A stretch of 64,000 nt of DNA from Sphaerisporangium fuscum (GCF_018531465.1 NZ_JAHDTF010000013.1:62001-126000); one strand, 5' to 3'. Shown: positions 1-8,593, numbered from the stretch's first letter. Numbers and translations are program-made. Notes: a model not told the origin generated them from the letters alone.

Positions 1-337
1 GGTCGGCGAAGGTGAGGACCAGGGTGTCCTCGGTGTGGCTCTCACCGGTGAAGGCGAGCTCCAGGTCGCGGGTGCCGTCGGGGAAGCGCACCTGCAAACC
101 GGCCGCGCCGTAGCGAAGGCCGCCGGCGGCGGCGAGGTCGGCCATGCCTTCGGAGGTGTTCTCGACCGGCCAGAACCCGGGCCGGGGCAGGTCGAGGAGG
201 GAGGCCGCCTGCTCGGCGGTCAGGCGCGGCCCCCAGTGCAGGACCAGGGGGCGGTCCTCCTCGTCGAGCCACAGGACGTACGAGCCGGTGGGGCCGGACA
301 GGACCCACAGCCGCAGCTCGGGCTGGTGGACGATCAT
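1..337 (-). CDS. alpha-galactosidase (GH36), N-terminal part, cut by window edge
   Basis: The ATG at 337 opens a frame that runs off the window after 112 codons. The visible part matches the N-terminal beta-sandwich of GH36 alpha-galactosidases: an LHWGPRL segment near residue 33, then GGLRYGAAGLQVRFPDG and a DLELAFTGE strand near the end. The catalytic barrel lies outside the window. The enzyme would release terminal alpha-galactose from raffinose-type oligosaccharides or galactomannan. It is divergent from the CBM2 enzyme genes and probably belongs to the same plant-polymer group. No signal peptide is seen, so a cytoplasmic location is likely. Family assignment rests on this domain only. 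Confidence 0.72.
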   Translation of the reverse strand, partial: MIVHQPELRLWVLSGPTGSYVLWLDEEDRPLVLHWGPRLTAEQAASLLDLPRPGFWPVENTSEGMADLAAAGGLRYGAAGLQVRFPDGTRDLELAFTGESHTEDTLVLTFAD

Positions 338-879
338 GTTGTCCTTTCGTCGGTGCCGGTCCGGGACGGACCTGGACGTGCCGCCGGCGGGCGGCCACCG
401 GCGTCCTCGGCCCGCGTAAGCCGATCAATGGACAGTCTCGCGGAACACCGCGCCCGTGACGAGAGCCGGCGGCGGCAGAGATCCGATCTCTCGTGACCGT
501 CGACGGCGGTCTCTGACCGGTGATCGGCTGACCGACAGCCGTCGCACAGGAGGAAAACGGTTGCCGGATGCCCATCCGAACGCTGACGGCGGTTCCCCTC
601 CCGGTCAGACCGCCCTGTGGGGTCGACGGCACGCGGCGCCCGGGCGGCGAGGCGGGAAAGCGGAGGAAACGCGCGGCCGCCCGGTCCGGCTCGCACCAGT
701 GAACGTTTCACGCCGCCGGACGGCCGGGCGCCGCGCCCCGTACCCGAACGGCCAGATGAGAAGGCTCCCCTCGCGAACCCGCCGCGCCGAGGACGGACGG
801 CCCGTTGACGGAGCCGGTCGCGTGGGGTTGGCTCCGCACCACCACCGCAGCGGAGGAATCCCCTGTGACGCGAACCTTT
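338..879. other. intergenic region, no gene seen
   Basis: About 540 bases between the divergent alpha-galactosidase and CBM2 genes, with no convincing coding frame. It holds one LacI-like half-symmetric sequence at 699-711, listed separately. The long open frames across it on both strands look like GC-bias artefacts. Confidence 0.5.
699..711. promoter_or_regulatory. imperfect LacI-type operator GTGAACGTTTCAC
   Basis: A near-palindrome built like LacI/GalR-family operators with a central CG. One A appears to be missing from the left half relative to perfect symmetry. It lies about 360 bases upstream of the alpha-galactosidase start, so a role there is only a guess. Confidence 0.25.
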
Positions 880-893
880 TGTTAGCGCTAACA
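880..893. promoter_or_regulatory. LacI-type operator TGTTAGCGCTAACA
   Basis: A perfect 14-bp palindrome with a central CG step, the classic form of a LacI/GalR-family site, 121 bases upstream of the CBM2 metzincin-like gene. A near copy lies upstream of the next CBM2 gene at 2528-2541, which suggests one sugar-responsive repressor for both. Confidence 0.65.
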
Positions 894-1014
894 GCACTCG
901 TCCGGGCCGCCTCGGCGCCAGGCGCCCCCGGCACACCCGGTCGTCCCGGAAGCCCCGTTCCTCCAGGAGCCGCCCGGTGACGCCGAGGCGTACACGATGA
1001 CGAAGGAGACACAC

Positions 1015-2244
1015 ATGCGCTCACCGTGGCGAACGCGCGCCGGCACCTCGCGCCGGCGGCTCGCGGTCTTCCTGCTCCCCCTCCTGCTGGCCGCGGCGAC
1101 CGGGCTGGTGAACGCGACCGGCGCGCAGGCGGCCGTCGCCTGCCGCGTCGCCTATACCGTCGCCTCGCAGTGGAGCAACGGCTTCACCGGCGACGTCACC
1201 ATCAGCAACCTGGGCGACGCCGTGAACGGCTGGCGGCTGAGCTGGGCGTTCGGGGCCGGCCAGCAGATCAGCCAGGCCTGGAACGGCACGTACTCGCAAA
1301 GCGGCGCGGCGGTCACGGTCTCCGACGCCGGGTACAACGCCGCGATCCCGGCCGGGGGCAGCGCGTCCTTCGGGTTCAACGCCTCCTGGAGCGGCTCCAA
1401 CCCGGCGCCGGCCGCCTTCTCGCTCAACGGGGTGCCCTGCACGGGCACTCCCGGCTCCCCCACCCCCACACCCACACCCACACCGACTCCGCCGCCCTCC
1501 GGGGACGCCTGGAATCCGCCGGCCAACCTCGTCACCCCGCTCAACCAGGTGTGGCAGCACGTGGAGTCGACCTATCCCAACCTGTACGGGTTCAGGAACT
1601 ACATCTGGGACCAGATCATGGCGGGGAAGGGCAACATCAACTACTGCGTCCGCTGGGACTCCGGCGCGAGAGTGTCCGCCGCGCTCCGCGACCGTGTCCA
1701 GGCCAACCTGGCCCGGCAGTTCAACAAGTGGATCGACCAGCTCCAGGGGTGGAACGGCTGGCCGTACCCCGACGTCAACGTGAAGGTCGTCGGCTGGGCC
1801 GTACGCGACCGCGGCCTGCTGGAGTGGACGGACAACTCGGTCGACGTCTACGTGGGCGACATCAACGAGAACGCCCCGCAGTGCGCGCCGCCGTGCGGCC
1901 GGTTCTTCCACCAGGACGGCGACTACTCCGGCTGCCCAGGAGGCGCGGCCCACCATTACGACCTGTCGCTGTGGCTCACGGCCGGCATGACCGGAGGCGC
2001 CGGCGGCGACTGGGGGGAGCGGATCGGCAGCGAGTACTACGTGGGCGCGCTCGACAGCGAGAACATCCACATCCTCCTGCATGAGATAGGCCACGGCTTC
2101 GGCATCGACGACTTCTACGACTGGACGCCGACGGGGGTGTGCTGCTTCATCATGAACGCGGGCAGCGCCACCCAGATCACCGAGTTCGACAAGTGGATGC
2201 TGCGCGACTGGTGGCGCCACCTGAAGAACCGTTACGGCTACTGA
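1015..2244 (+). CDS. secreted CBM2 protein with metzincin-like HExxHxxGxxD domain
   Basis: A 409-residue secreted protein: signal peptide to about residue 42 (cleavage near AQA-AVAC), a family 2 cellulose-binding module to about residue 145 with two flanking cysteines and conserved tryptophans, a Pro-Thr linker, then a catalytic-like domain of about 245 residues. That domain carries HEIGHGFGIDD, which fits the HExxHxxGxxD zinc signature (third ligand Asp, as in snapalysin), followed by IMNAG, a plausible Met-turn. The ATG at 1015 is preferred over the one at 997 because AAGGAG ends 8 bases before it. Such proteins are usually annotated only as cellulose-binding; peptidase activity is an inference. 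It is followed by a strong hairpin. Confidence 0.7.
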   Translation: MRSPWRTRAGTSRRRLAVFLLPLLLAAATGLVNATGAQAAVACRVAYTVASQWSNGFTGDVTISNLGDAVNGWRLSWAFGAGQQISQAWNGTYSQSGAAVTVSDAGYNAAIPAGGSASFGFNASWSGSNPAPAAFSLNGVPCTGTPGSPTPTPTPTPTPPPSGDAWNPPANLVTPLNQVWQHVESTYPNLYGFRNYIWDQIMAGKGNINYCVRWDSGARVSAALRDRVQANLARQFNKWIDQLQGWNGWPYPDVNVKVVGWAVRDRGLLEWTDNSVDVYVGDINENAPQCAPPCGRFFHQDGDYSGCPGGAAHHYDLSLWLTAGMTGGAGGDWGERIGSEYYVGALDSENIHILLHEIGHGFGIDDFYDWTPTGVCCFIMNAGSATQITEFDKWMLRDWWRHLKNRYGY

Positions 2245-2250
2245 TCCCCC

Positions 2251-2281
2251 GCGCTCCGGGGCCCCACCGGCCCCGGAGCGC
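2251..2281 (+). terminator. 13-bp perfect GC hairpin after the CBM2 metzincin-like gene
   Basis: Arms 2251-2263 and 2269-2281 are perfectly complementary around a 5-base loop, starting 6 bases after the stop codon. There is no clear T run, as is common for actinomycete terminators. Confidence 0.6.
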
Positions 2282-2527
2282 ACCGGATGACGGCGATGAA
2301 GGTGTTCCCTGGCCGATCTCCAGCGAACGTCAGGGAAGGGCGCCCTGAAAATTTCAGGGTCCGGACCCGGCCGACCGGTCGTCGCCCGGGCTCGACCGCG
2401 AGGTCAGGGAGCGGATGCGGAGCGACCGGGCCGGCGGGGCGGACGACCGTCGTTGACGCGGCTCTTCCCGTCCGGTTTGCTCCGCGCACAGCCACCATTC
2501 CCGGCACCACCGACGTCCGGCGGAGGA
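2282..2527. other. intergenic region, no gene seen
   Basis: Together with the operator that follows, this makes about 345 bases without a gene between the two CBM2 genes. Apart from that operator and the ribosome binding site at 2618-2623, nothing distinctive is visible. Confidence 0.4.
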
Positions 2528-2541
2528 TGTTAACGGTAACA
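2528..2541. promoter_or_regulatory. LacI-type operator TGTTAACGGTAACA
   Basis: Six of seven base pairs are symmetric, and the outer arms TGTTA/TAACA are identical to the perfect operator at 880-893. It lies 86 bases upstream of the CBM2-GH62 gene. Co-regulation of the two secreted enzymes is inferred. Confidence 0.55.
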
Positions 2542-2627
2542 ACCCACCTGGGCCCGCGCTGCCTCCTCCCCGGCCCGGTCGGCATGACGCCCATTCACAT
2601 GGGCCATCGAGATGACCAGGAGGACAC

Positions 2628-4115
2628 GTGCGCCTACCGTGGCGAACATCCGCGCCCCGTCCGCCCGCCGCCGGCACGGCCGCCGTACCGCGACCGGCCC
2701 GCAGGCGGCTGACGGCGATGCTCGCGGCCCCGCTCCTGCTGCTGGCAGGCATCGGCATGCTGAACGCGCCGGGCGCGCAGGCGGCCGTCGCCTGCCGCGT
2801 CGGCTACACCATCACCTCGCAGTGGAACACCGGCTTCACCGCCGCCGTCACCATCGACAACCTGGGCGACGCCGTCAACGGCTGGCGGCTGGCCTGGTCC
2901 TTCGGCGCCGGCCAGCAGATCACCCAGGCCTGGAACGGCTCCGCCTCCCAGACCGGCGCGTCGGCCACGGTCTCCGACGCCGGCTACAACGCCGCCATTC
3001 CTCCCGGAGGCAGCGTGTCCTTCGGCTTCAACGGCTCCTGGACCGGCTCCAACCCGGCGCCCACCGCCTTCTCCCTCAACGGCGTGCCCTGCACCGGCAC
3101 GCCGGGGTCCCCCACGCCCACGCCCACTCCCACGCCGACCCCGACGGGAGGGACCGGGACGCTGCCCTCCAGCTTCCGCTGGCACTCCAGCGGCACGCTG
3201 ATCTCCCCCAGGTCCGACGCCACCCACAACATCGCCGGGATCAAGGACCCCTCGGTGGTCTACTACAACGGCAAGTGGCACGTGTTCGCCAGCACGGCGA
3301 ACTCCTCCGGGTACAACCTCGTCTACACGAGCTTCACCGACTGGTCGCAGGCCTCCTCCGCCCCCCAGTACTACCTGGACCAGAGCGGCATCGGCACCGG
3401 CTACCGGGCGGCCCCGGAGGTCTTCTACTTCGCCCCGCAGAACAAGTGGTACCTGGTGTACCAGACCGGCAACGCGTCGTACTCCACCACCAGCGACATC
3501 AGCGACCCCAGGTCCTGGAGCGCGCCCAGGAACTTCTACTCCGGCATGCCGGACATCATCCGGCAGAACATCGGCAACGGCTACTGGGTCGACATGTGGG
3601 TCATCTGCGACAACATCAACTGCTACCTGTTCTCCTCCGACGACAACGGCCACCTCTACCGCTCGCAGACCACCGTGGCCGACTTCCCCAACGGCTTCTC
3701 CCAGCCGGTGATCGCGCTGCAGGACTCCAACAAGAACAACGTGTTCGAGGCCAGCAACGTCTACAAGGTCAAGGGACAGAACCAGTACCTGTTGATCGTC
3801 GAGGCCATCGGCAGCGACGGCCGGCGCTACTTCCGGTCCTGGACCTCCCCCGGCATCGGCGGATCATGGACACCGCTGGCGGCGAGCGAGAGCAACCCCT
3901 TCGCCCGGGCGAGCAACGTCACCTTCGACGGCACCCCGTGGACCAAGGACATCAGCCACGGCGAGATGATCCGTGACGGCGACGACCAGACCCTCACCAT
4001 CAGCCCCTGCAACATCCGCTACCTCTACCAGGGCCTGAACCCCGGCGCGGGCGGCGACTACAACTCCCTGCCCTGGCGCCTGGGCCTGCTCACCCAGACC
4101 AACTCCACCTGCTGA
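2628..4115 (+). CDS. secreted CBM2-GH62 alpha-L-arabinofuranosidase
   Basis: Starts at GTG 2628, four bases after AGGAGG at 2618-2623. The 495-residue protein has an N-terminal signal peptide ending near AQA-AVAC (residue 53), a family 2 carbohydrate-binding module nearly identical in layout to the preceding gene, a Thr-Pro linker, and a GH62 five-bladed propeller from about residue 175. The three expected acidic residues are visible in IKDPSVVY, WVDMW and VFEASN. GH62 enzymes remove arabinose side chains from arabinoxylan; the CBM would hold the enzyme on cellulose or xylan. The CBMs of the two adjacent genes are close paralogues, suggesting domain duplication. Confidence 0.93.
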   Translation: MRLPWRTSAPRPPAAGTAAVPRPARRRLTAMLAAPLLLLAGIGMLNAPGAQAAVACRVGYTITSQWNTGFTAAVTIDNLGDAVNGWRLAWSFGAGQQITQAWNGSASQTGASATVSDAGYNAAIPPGGSVSFGFNGSWTGSNPAPTAFSLNGVPCTGTPGSPTPTPTPTPTPTGGTGTLPSSFRWHSSGTLISPRSDATHNIAGIKDPSVVYYNGKWHVFASTANSSGYNLVYTSFTDWSQASSAPQYYLDQSGIGTGYRAAPEVFYFAPQNKWYLVYQTGNASYSTTSDISDPRSWSAPRNFYSGMPDIIRQNIGNGYWVDMWVICDNINCYLFSSDDNGHLYRSQTTVADFPNGFSQPVIALQDSNKNNVFEASNVYKVKGQNQYLLIVEAIGSDGRRYFRSWTSPGIGGSWTPLAASESNPFARASNVTFDGTPWTKDISHGEMIRDGDDQTLTISPCNIRYLYQGLNPGAGGDYNSLPWRLGLLTQTNSTC

Positions 4116-4121
4116 CAGCAC

Positions 4122-4148
4122 TCCGGGCTCCTGCCGCAGGAGTCCGGA
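4122..4148 (+). terminator. hairpin terminator after GH62 gene
   Basis: Arms 4123-4133 and 4137-4147 pair over 11 positions with one G-U around a CCG loop, extendable by one T-A pair, just after the stop codon. Confidence 0.5.
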
Positions 4149-4220
4149 ACACAGGCCCTCCCCACGACACCCGGTTCGGGGGCGGACGAGGTTCAGGGTC
4201 GGGGGTGCCTGACGGCGGGT

Positions 4221-4580
4221 TCAGGTGCGGGCGAGGGCTCGGGTGGAGGTTTCGAGGATGTCGCCGAGGGCCGTACGGGCGCGGGTGAGGTCGGTTATGC
4301 GGGAGTCCAGGTCGGCCAGCTGGGCTCTGATGTGGTCGAGTACGCAGGCCTGGAGCTCGATGCCCTCGCCGGCGAAGCAGGGCATGAGGTCCCGGATCAC
4401 CTTGGTGGGGAGCCCGGCGGCGAGCAGGGTGCGGATGCGCGCGACGGTGGCGGGGCTCTCCGGACCGTAGAGGCGGTGGCCGCCCTCGCTGCGTCGGGAG
4501 GTGAGCAGCCCCTGGGCCTCGTAGTAACGGAGGAGACGGATGGCCACGCCCGTCTCACGGGACAGCTCCCCGATCTTCAC
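4221..4580 (-). CDS. MerR-family regulator
   Basis: About 119 residues from GTG 4580, chosen because the MerR helix-turn-helix begins at once (KIGELSRETGVAIRLLRYYEAQGLL). The wing carries the usual HRLYG-like segment, and a coiled dimer helix forms the C-terminal third (LADLDSRITDLTRARTALG). There is one Cys in the effector region and another just after it, so the inducer class cannot be read. It is divergent from the monooxygenase-like gene and likely controls it through the long-spacer promoter between them. The frame stays open to an ATG at 4616, but the extension is not typical of the family. Confidence 0.85.
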   Translation of the reverse strand: MKIGELSRETGVAIRLLRYYEAQGLLTSRRSEGGHRLYGPESPATVARIRTLLAAGLPTKVIRDLMPCFAGEGIELQACVLDHIRAQLADLDSRITDLTRARTALGDILETSTRALART

Positions 4581-4605
4581 GTGACCCACCCCACAGGGAA
4601 GCGAC

Positions 4606-4637
4606 TTGAAACTCACACCGATGTCACATCCTAACGT
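4606..4637 (+). promoter_or_regulatory. MerR-type long-spacer promoter, leaderless
   Basis: TTGAAA at 4606-4611 and TAACGT at 4632-4637 are separated by 20 bases, the stretched spacing that MerR proteins correct by untwisting DNA. The ATG at 4645 begins 7 bases after the -10 element, which predicts a leaderless transcript. The spacer holds a loose dyad (CACACC and GATGTCAC). Confidence 0.5.
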
Positions 4638-4644
4638 TCAGCAC

Positions 4645-4974
4645 ATGACCACGACATCGATGGCACAAGCGCCCGTTTCCCTCTACGGATTCCTCACCCC
4701 CAAGCCCGGGCACGCCGATGAGCTCAGGAAGCTTCTGACGGACCTCGTCGAGCCGTCCCGGGGACACGAGGGCAGCCTTCAGTACCACCTCCACGAGCAG
4801 GAGGACGGCCGGTTCTTCCTCTACGAGATCTGGCGGTCGCAGGAGGACCTCGACCGGCACAACGCGACCCCGCTGCTGCGTGCGTTCATGGCCGAACTGC
4901 CCCACCACATGGAAGGAACTCCCGAGGCCTACTTCGGCGTGATGAGGAGCCCCTATCCGGCCATCACGGCCTGA
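4645..4974 (+). CDS. antibiotic biosynthesis monooxygenase (ABM) domain protein
   Basis: 109 residues forming one dimeric ferredoxin-like ABM domain: an opening strand SLYGFLTPKPGHADELRK, GSLQYHLHEQEDGRFFLYEIWRS, then HNATPLLRAFMAEL. Many such proteins are small quinol or heme-like oxygenases or stress proteins; the substrate cannot be predicted. The start at 4645 is chosen because it sits at the predicted transcription start. An upstream in-frame ATG at 4606 would overlap the promoter. Divergent from the MerR gene. Confidence 0.8.
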   Translation: MTTTSMAQAPVSLYGFLTPKPGHADELRKLLTDLVEPSRGHEGSLQYHLHEQEDGRFFLYEIWRSQEDLDRHNATPLLRAFMAELPHHMEGTPEAYFGVMRSPYPAITA

Positions 4975-5184
4975 CCGGCCCGCGACCGGCCCGGCGGTGC
5001 CGGCCGCCGGGCCGGGCCGGCCTGTCATGGCTCGCCCGGCGGCCCGTGCTGCTCGGCGCCCTTGCCGTCGTCGGTCACCCCGTCCGGCGGCGGCGCCCCG
5101 GTCACGGCATCGACGGCGTGCGCGAGCGGGCCGCGCCGCTGGGCGGCAGGGTGAGGCCGCCTTCTCGCCGTCCGGTGCGGGCCG

Positions 5185-7446
5185 TCAGGCGACCGAGGCG
5201 GGGAACCGCTCCCAGACCCGGTGGGTGGCCATCGACTGCCGCACGTCGGTGAAGACCTCCGTGGCCGAGTCGCCGATGAGCACGCCCGGCGTACCTGTGA
5301 CCCCGGCGTGCGCGAGCACGGTCGCACCGGCGCCCCAGGCCCCGATCGTCTTGGCGTGCCGCCAGCACTCGTCGATCAGGAGCGTCACGCGCGGGTCCAC
5401 CACGGCGGAGTCGCCGGCGCCCGCCTTGGCGTCGCGCGCGGGCAGGGCGTCGGGCGCCGGTGCAGGCGCGGCGGCCAGCAGCAGCGCGTCGAACTCGATC
5501 GACCGGGCAGTGGCGAAGGTCCGCTGCACCGGCATGTCGCCCAGCATGCCACCGTGCGGGGCGATCAGCAGCGGCACCATGCCGGCGGTGAACACGGCCC
5601 TGCGCAGCTCGCGTACGCCGTCGAGGTCGGCGTCGTCGTCCACGACGATGCCGACGACCCGGCCGTCGGCCGGCCACTCCTTGCCGACCTGTGAGAGCGC
5701 GGGACTGGGCGCCGGGTCGGCGAGCGGCAGAGCCGGCGCGGGCGCGGGAAGGCCCAGGCCGGTGGCGACCTCCCGGCAGAGGACCGGGTCGATGTTCGCC
5801 AGGCACTGGAGCTGACGCTCCTTGATCGCCTGCTCGTAGCACTTGCCCAGCTCGAAGGTGTAGGCGCGGATGATGTGTTCCTTCTCCACCGGCGACATGC
5901 TCAGCCAGAACAGGCGGGCCTGGCTGTAGTGGTCGTCGAAGGACACGGGGTTGGCGCGGACCTTGCCGGCCCGGGCGACCTCGACCGGTACGTCGACGAA
6001 CGCGTTCTCGTCGTCGCCGGCGACGAACGGGTTGCCGCCGTCGAGGGAGTTCGGCCGGTACGGCGCGACCCCGGCGTGGACGGCGTGCTGGTGGAAGCCG
6101 TCCCGGAACATGTCGTTCACCGGGCAGTGCGGACGGTTGATCGGGATCTGCGCGAAGTTCGGGCCACCCAGCCGCGTGATCTGGGTGTCGAGGTAGGAGA
6201 ACAGGCGCGCCTGCAGCAGCGGGTCGTTGGTGACGTCGATGCCCGGCGGCAGGTGCCCTGGGTGGAAGGCGACCTGTTCGACCTCGGCGAAGAAGTTCGT
6301 GGGCGTCCGGTTGAGCGTCATCTTCCCGATCGGCCGCACCGGCGCGAGCTCCTCGGGCACGATCTTGGTCGGGTCGAGCAGGTCGATGCCCTCGAAGGTC
6401 TCGTCCGGGGTGTCCGGGAACACCTGGATGCCGAGTTCCCATTCGGGGAAGGCGCCGGCCTCGATCGCGTCGTAAAGATCACGGCGGTGGAAGTCGGGGT
6501 CCATGCCGCCGAGCATCTGCGCCTCCTCCCAGGTGAGGGAGTGCACGCCGAGCTTGGGCTTCCAGTGGAACTTGGCCAGCACCGTCTCCCCGGCGTCGTT
6601 GACCAGGCGGAAGGTGTGAATGCCGAAGCCCTCCATGGTCCGGTAGGAGCGCGGGATCGCGCGGTCGGACATGTTCCACATGGTGTGGTGCTGTGCCTCG
6701 GTGTGCAGGGAGACGAAGTCCCAGAACGTGTCGTGCGCGCTCTGCGCCTGCGGGATCTCCCGGTCCGGATGCGGCTTGCCCGCGTGGATGACGTCGGGGA
6801 ACTTGATGCCGTCCTGGATGAAGAAGACCGGGATGTTGTTGCCGACGAGGTCGAAGTTGCCCTCGTCGGTGTAGAACTTCGTCGCGAAGCCGCGGGTGTC
6901 GCGTACCGTGTCGGCCGATCCGCGTGAGCCGAGGACGGTGGAGAACCTCACGAAGACGTCGGTCTTCTTCCCCTTCTTCAGGAAGCCTGCCTTGGTCACG
7001 GCCCCGGCGGTGCCGTAGGCCTCGAAGACGCCGTGGGCGCCGGCGCCCCGGGCGTGCACGACGCGCTCGGGGATGCGTTCATGGTCGAAGTGTGTGATCT
7101 TCTCGCGCAGGTGGTGGTCCTGCAGCAGGCTCGGACCGCGCTCGCCCGCCTTCAGCGAGTGGTCGGTGTCGCGCAGCCGCGTCCCCTGCGCGGTGGTGAG
7201 GTAGGCGCCCTGCTGCCCCTTGGCAGTGGCGGGCGCGCCGGTCTCCGCTCCGGTCGGCGTGACGGTCGCGGGAGCGCCCTGCTCCTTCTTCGGGGGCAGC
7301 GGGTCCTGCGGCGTCACCGGCTCCTCGACGGTCGCCGGGGCACTGCCCGGCGAACCGGGGACGTCCGGTGTGAGGAAGTCGGCCACCTTCTCGGCGGCGC
7401 TCTCCACGGCGCCCTTGACTGCCTTGGCGGGCTTGCTGGCATCCAT
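5185..7446 (-). CDS. katE: large-subunit clade 2 catalase (KatE/HPII type)
   Basis: 753 residues starting at ATG 7446, 8 bases after GGAGGAG. It degrades hydrogen peroxide with heme. After an acidic, Pro/Ala-rich N-terminal extension of about 80 residues comes the catalase core: ERIPERVVHARGAGAHG with the distal His, GNNIPVFFIQDGIKFPD with the Asn, and RLFSYLDTQITRLGG with the proximal Tyr. The last 150 residues form the DJ-1/PfpI-like flavodoxin-fold domain typical of large-subunit catalases (VVGIVVDDDADLDGV). Length matches the family (about 750). It stands alone between the ABM gene and a LysR gene, transcribed in the same direction as the latter. Confidence 0.96.
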   Translation of the reverse strand: MDASKPAKAVKGAVESAAEKVADFLTPDVPGSPGSAPATVEEPVTPQDPLPPKKEQGAPATVTPTGAETGAPATAKGQQGAYLTTAQGTRLRDTDHSLKAGERGPSLLQDHHLREKITHFDHERIPERVVHARGAGAHGVFEAYGTAGAVTKAGFLKKGKKTDVFVRFSTVLGSRGSADTVRDTRGFATKFYTDEGNFDLVGNNIPVFFIQDGIKFPDVIHAGKPHPDREIPQAQSAHDTFWDFVSLHTEAQHHTMWNMSDRAIPRSYRTMEGFGIHTFRLVNDAGETVLAKFHWKPKLGVHSLTWEEAQMLGGMDPDFHRRDLYDAIEAGAFPEWELGIQVFPDTPDETFEGIDLLDPTKIVPEELAPVRPIGKMTLNRTPTNFFAEVEQVAFHPGHLPPGIDVTNDPLLQARLFSYLDTQITRLGGPNFAQIPINRPHCPVNDMFRDGFHQHAVHAGVAPYRPNSLDGGNPFVAGDDENAFVDVPVEVARAGKVRANPVSFDDHYSQARLFWLSMSPVEKEHIIRAYTFELGKCYEQAIKERQLQCLANIDPVLCREVATGLGLPAPAPALPLADPAPSPALSQVGKEWPADGRVVGIVVDDDADLDGVRELRRAVFTAGMVPLLIAPHGGMLGDMPVQRTFATARSIEFDALLLAAAPAPAPDALPARDAKAGAGDSAVVDPRVTLLIDECWRHAKTIGAWGAGATVLAHAGVTGTPGVLIGDSATEVFTDVRQSMATHRVWERFPASVA

Positions 7447-7520
7447 ACGGCGAACTCCTCCAGAATGTGGGTACGACCAGGTCCGGCGCGCGTACCCACA
7501 GGTAGGAGGGCGAAACATCC

Positions 7521-7541
7521 GGCCGCGCCTCTGGCGCGGCC
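7521..7541 (-). terminator. 9-bp perfect GC hairpin downstream of LysR gene
   Basis: GGCCGCGCC and GGCGCGGCC (7521-7529, 7533-7541) pair around a TCT loop in the gap between the LysR stop and the catalase start. It probably separates the two transcripts. Confidence 0.45.
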
Positions 7542-7595
7542 GACGGGTGACGGGAGACGACGCGGGCAGGCGGGAGCTCGCGGAGAGCGCCGCCG

Positions 7596-8444
7596 TCAGA
7601 GGCGGGTCGCGGCCCGGACGAGCCCGGCGAGGGCCCGGGACCGGCTGTGCGGCGGCCAGGCGATCACCGTCGTCACCGTCGGCGCGTCCAGCACCGGCAC
7701 GGCGGCGAGGTCGGGGCTCAGATGGGCCCGGCACGACTCCGGCAGGATCGCCGAAGCCCGGCCGAGCGCGATCATCTGAAGCAACTGCGTATTGTCGCGA
7801 ACCTGCGGGCCGGGGCCCTGCGGGTACGTGCCGTCGCGGCCGGGCCAGCGCGGCATCGGCAGGCCGGGCAGCGCGGTGACGTCGGCCATCCGCAGATGGG
7901 CCCTACCGGTGAGCGGGTGCCCGGCCGGCAGGACCACGACCTGCCCCTCCGCGCACAGCTCCTCGGTGTCGAAGCCGACCGTCGAGTCGAACGGCCGGTG
8001 CAGCAGTGCCACGTCGGCCCGCCCGTCGCGCAGCAGCCGCTCCTGCTCACCGATCCCGCACAGGAGCACGTCGACGGCGACCGCCCCGGGTTCGGCGGCG
8101 TAGGAGTCGAGGAGCTTGGACAGCAGTTCCTTGGAGGCTCCCGCCTTGGTGACGAGGACCAGGCCGGGGTGGCCGGTCGCGGCGAGGGCGGCGCGGCGGG
8201 TACGGCGGTCGGCGGCGGCGACCGCGTCGAGGGCCGCCCGGCCCTCACGCAGAAGCACCGACCCGGCCTCGGTCAGCGTGACGGTGCGGCTGGTGCGTTC
8301 CAGCAGCGCCACCCCGAGCCGCCGTTCGAGCTGCCGGATCGCCCGTGACAGCGGCGGCTGCGCCATCCCGAGCCGCTGTGCGGCCCGCCCGAAGTGCAGC
8401 TCCTCGGCGACGGCGACGAAGTACCGCAGCTCCCGCGTCTCCAT
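7596..8444 (-). CDS. LysR-family regulator
   Basis: 282 residues. The N-terminal winged helix-turn-helix is canonical (ELRYFVAVAEELHFGRAAQRLGMAQPPLSRAIRQLE), followed by a LysR substrate-binding domain split into two subdomains. It is divergent from the SDR gene at 8594, and a T-N11-A dyad lies between them at 8520-8536, the normal arrangement for LysR control of a neighbour plus autoregulation. The co-inducer cannot be deduced. Confidence 0.93.
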   Translation of the reverse strand: METRELRYFVAVAEELHFGRAAQRLGMAQPPLSRAIRQLERRLGVALLERTSRTVTLTEAGSVLLREGRAALDAVAAADRRTRRAALAATGHPGLVLVTKAGASKELLSKLLDSYAAEPGAVAVDVLLCGIGEQERLLRDGRADVALLHRPFDSTVGFDTEELCAEGQVVVLPAGHPLTGRAHLRMADVTALPGLPMPRWPGRDGTYPQGPGPQVRDNTQLLQMIALGRASAILPESCRAHLSPDLAAVPVLDAPTVTTVIAWPPHSRSRALAGLVRAATRL

Positions 8445-8519
8445 GCCGCAACGGTACCCGGGGGACGGTCGGTGCCGGGCCGCCGAAAGCCGGGTGCGGG
8501 ACGGTGCGCGCCCTGGATC

Positions 8520-8536
8520 GATACCCGGGAGGTATC
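8520..8536. promoter_or_regulatory. LysR box GATACC-N5-GGTATC
   Basis: A perfect 6-bp inverted repeat with a 5-base spacer that contains a T-N11-A LysR motif, centred 84 bases upstream of the LysR start and 66 bases upstream of the SDR start. Confidence 0.65.
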
Positions 8537-8593
8537 ACTGCCCACCCAAACGGTGTTGGAGGCCGGGCCGGGGGCGCGGACAGGATGGAACAC

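Noticed and set aside
4975..5184. GC-rich inverted sequence as a gene or riboswitch
   Set aside because: The region between the ABM and catalase genes is only about 210 bases of GGCC-rich sequence, likely terminator DNA for convergent genes. No conserved RNA could be recognised.
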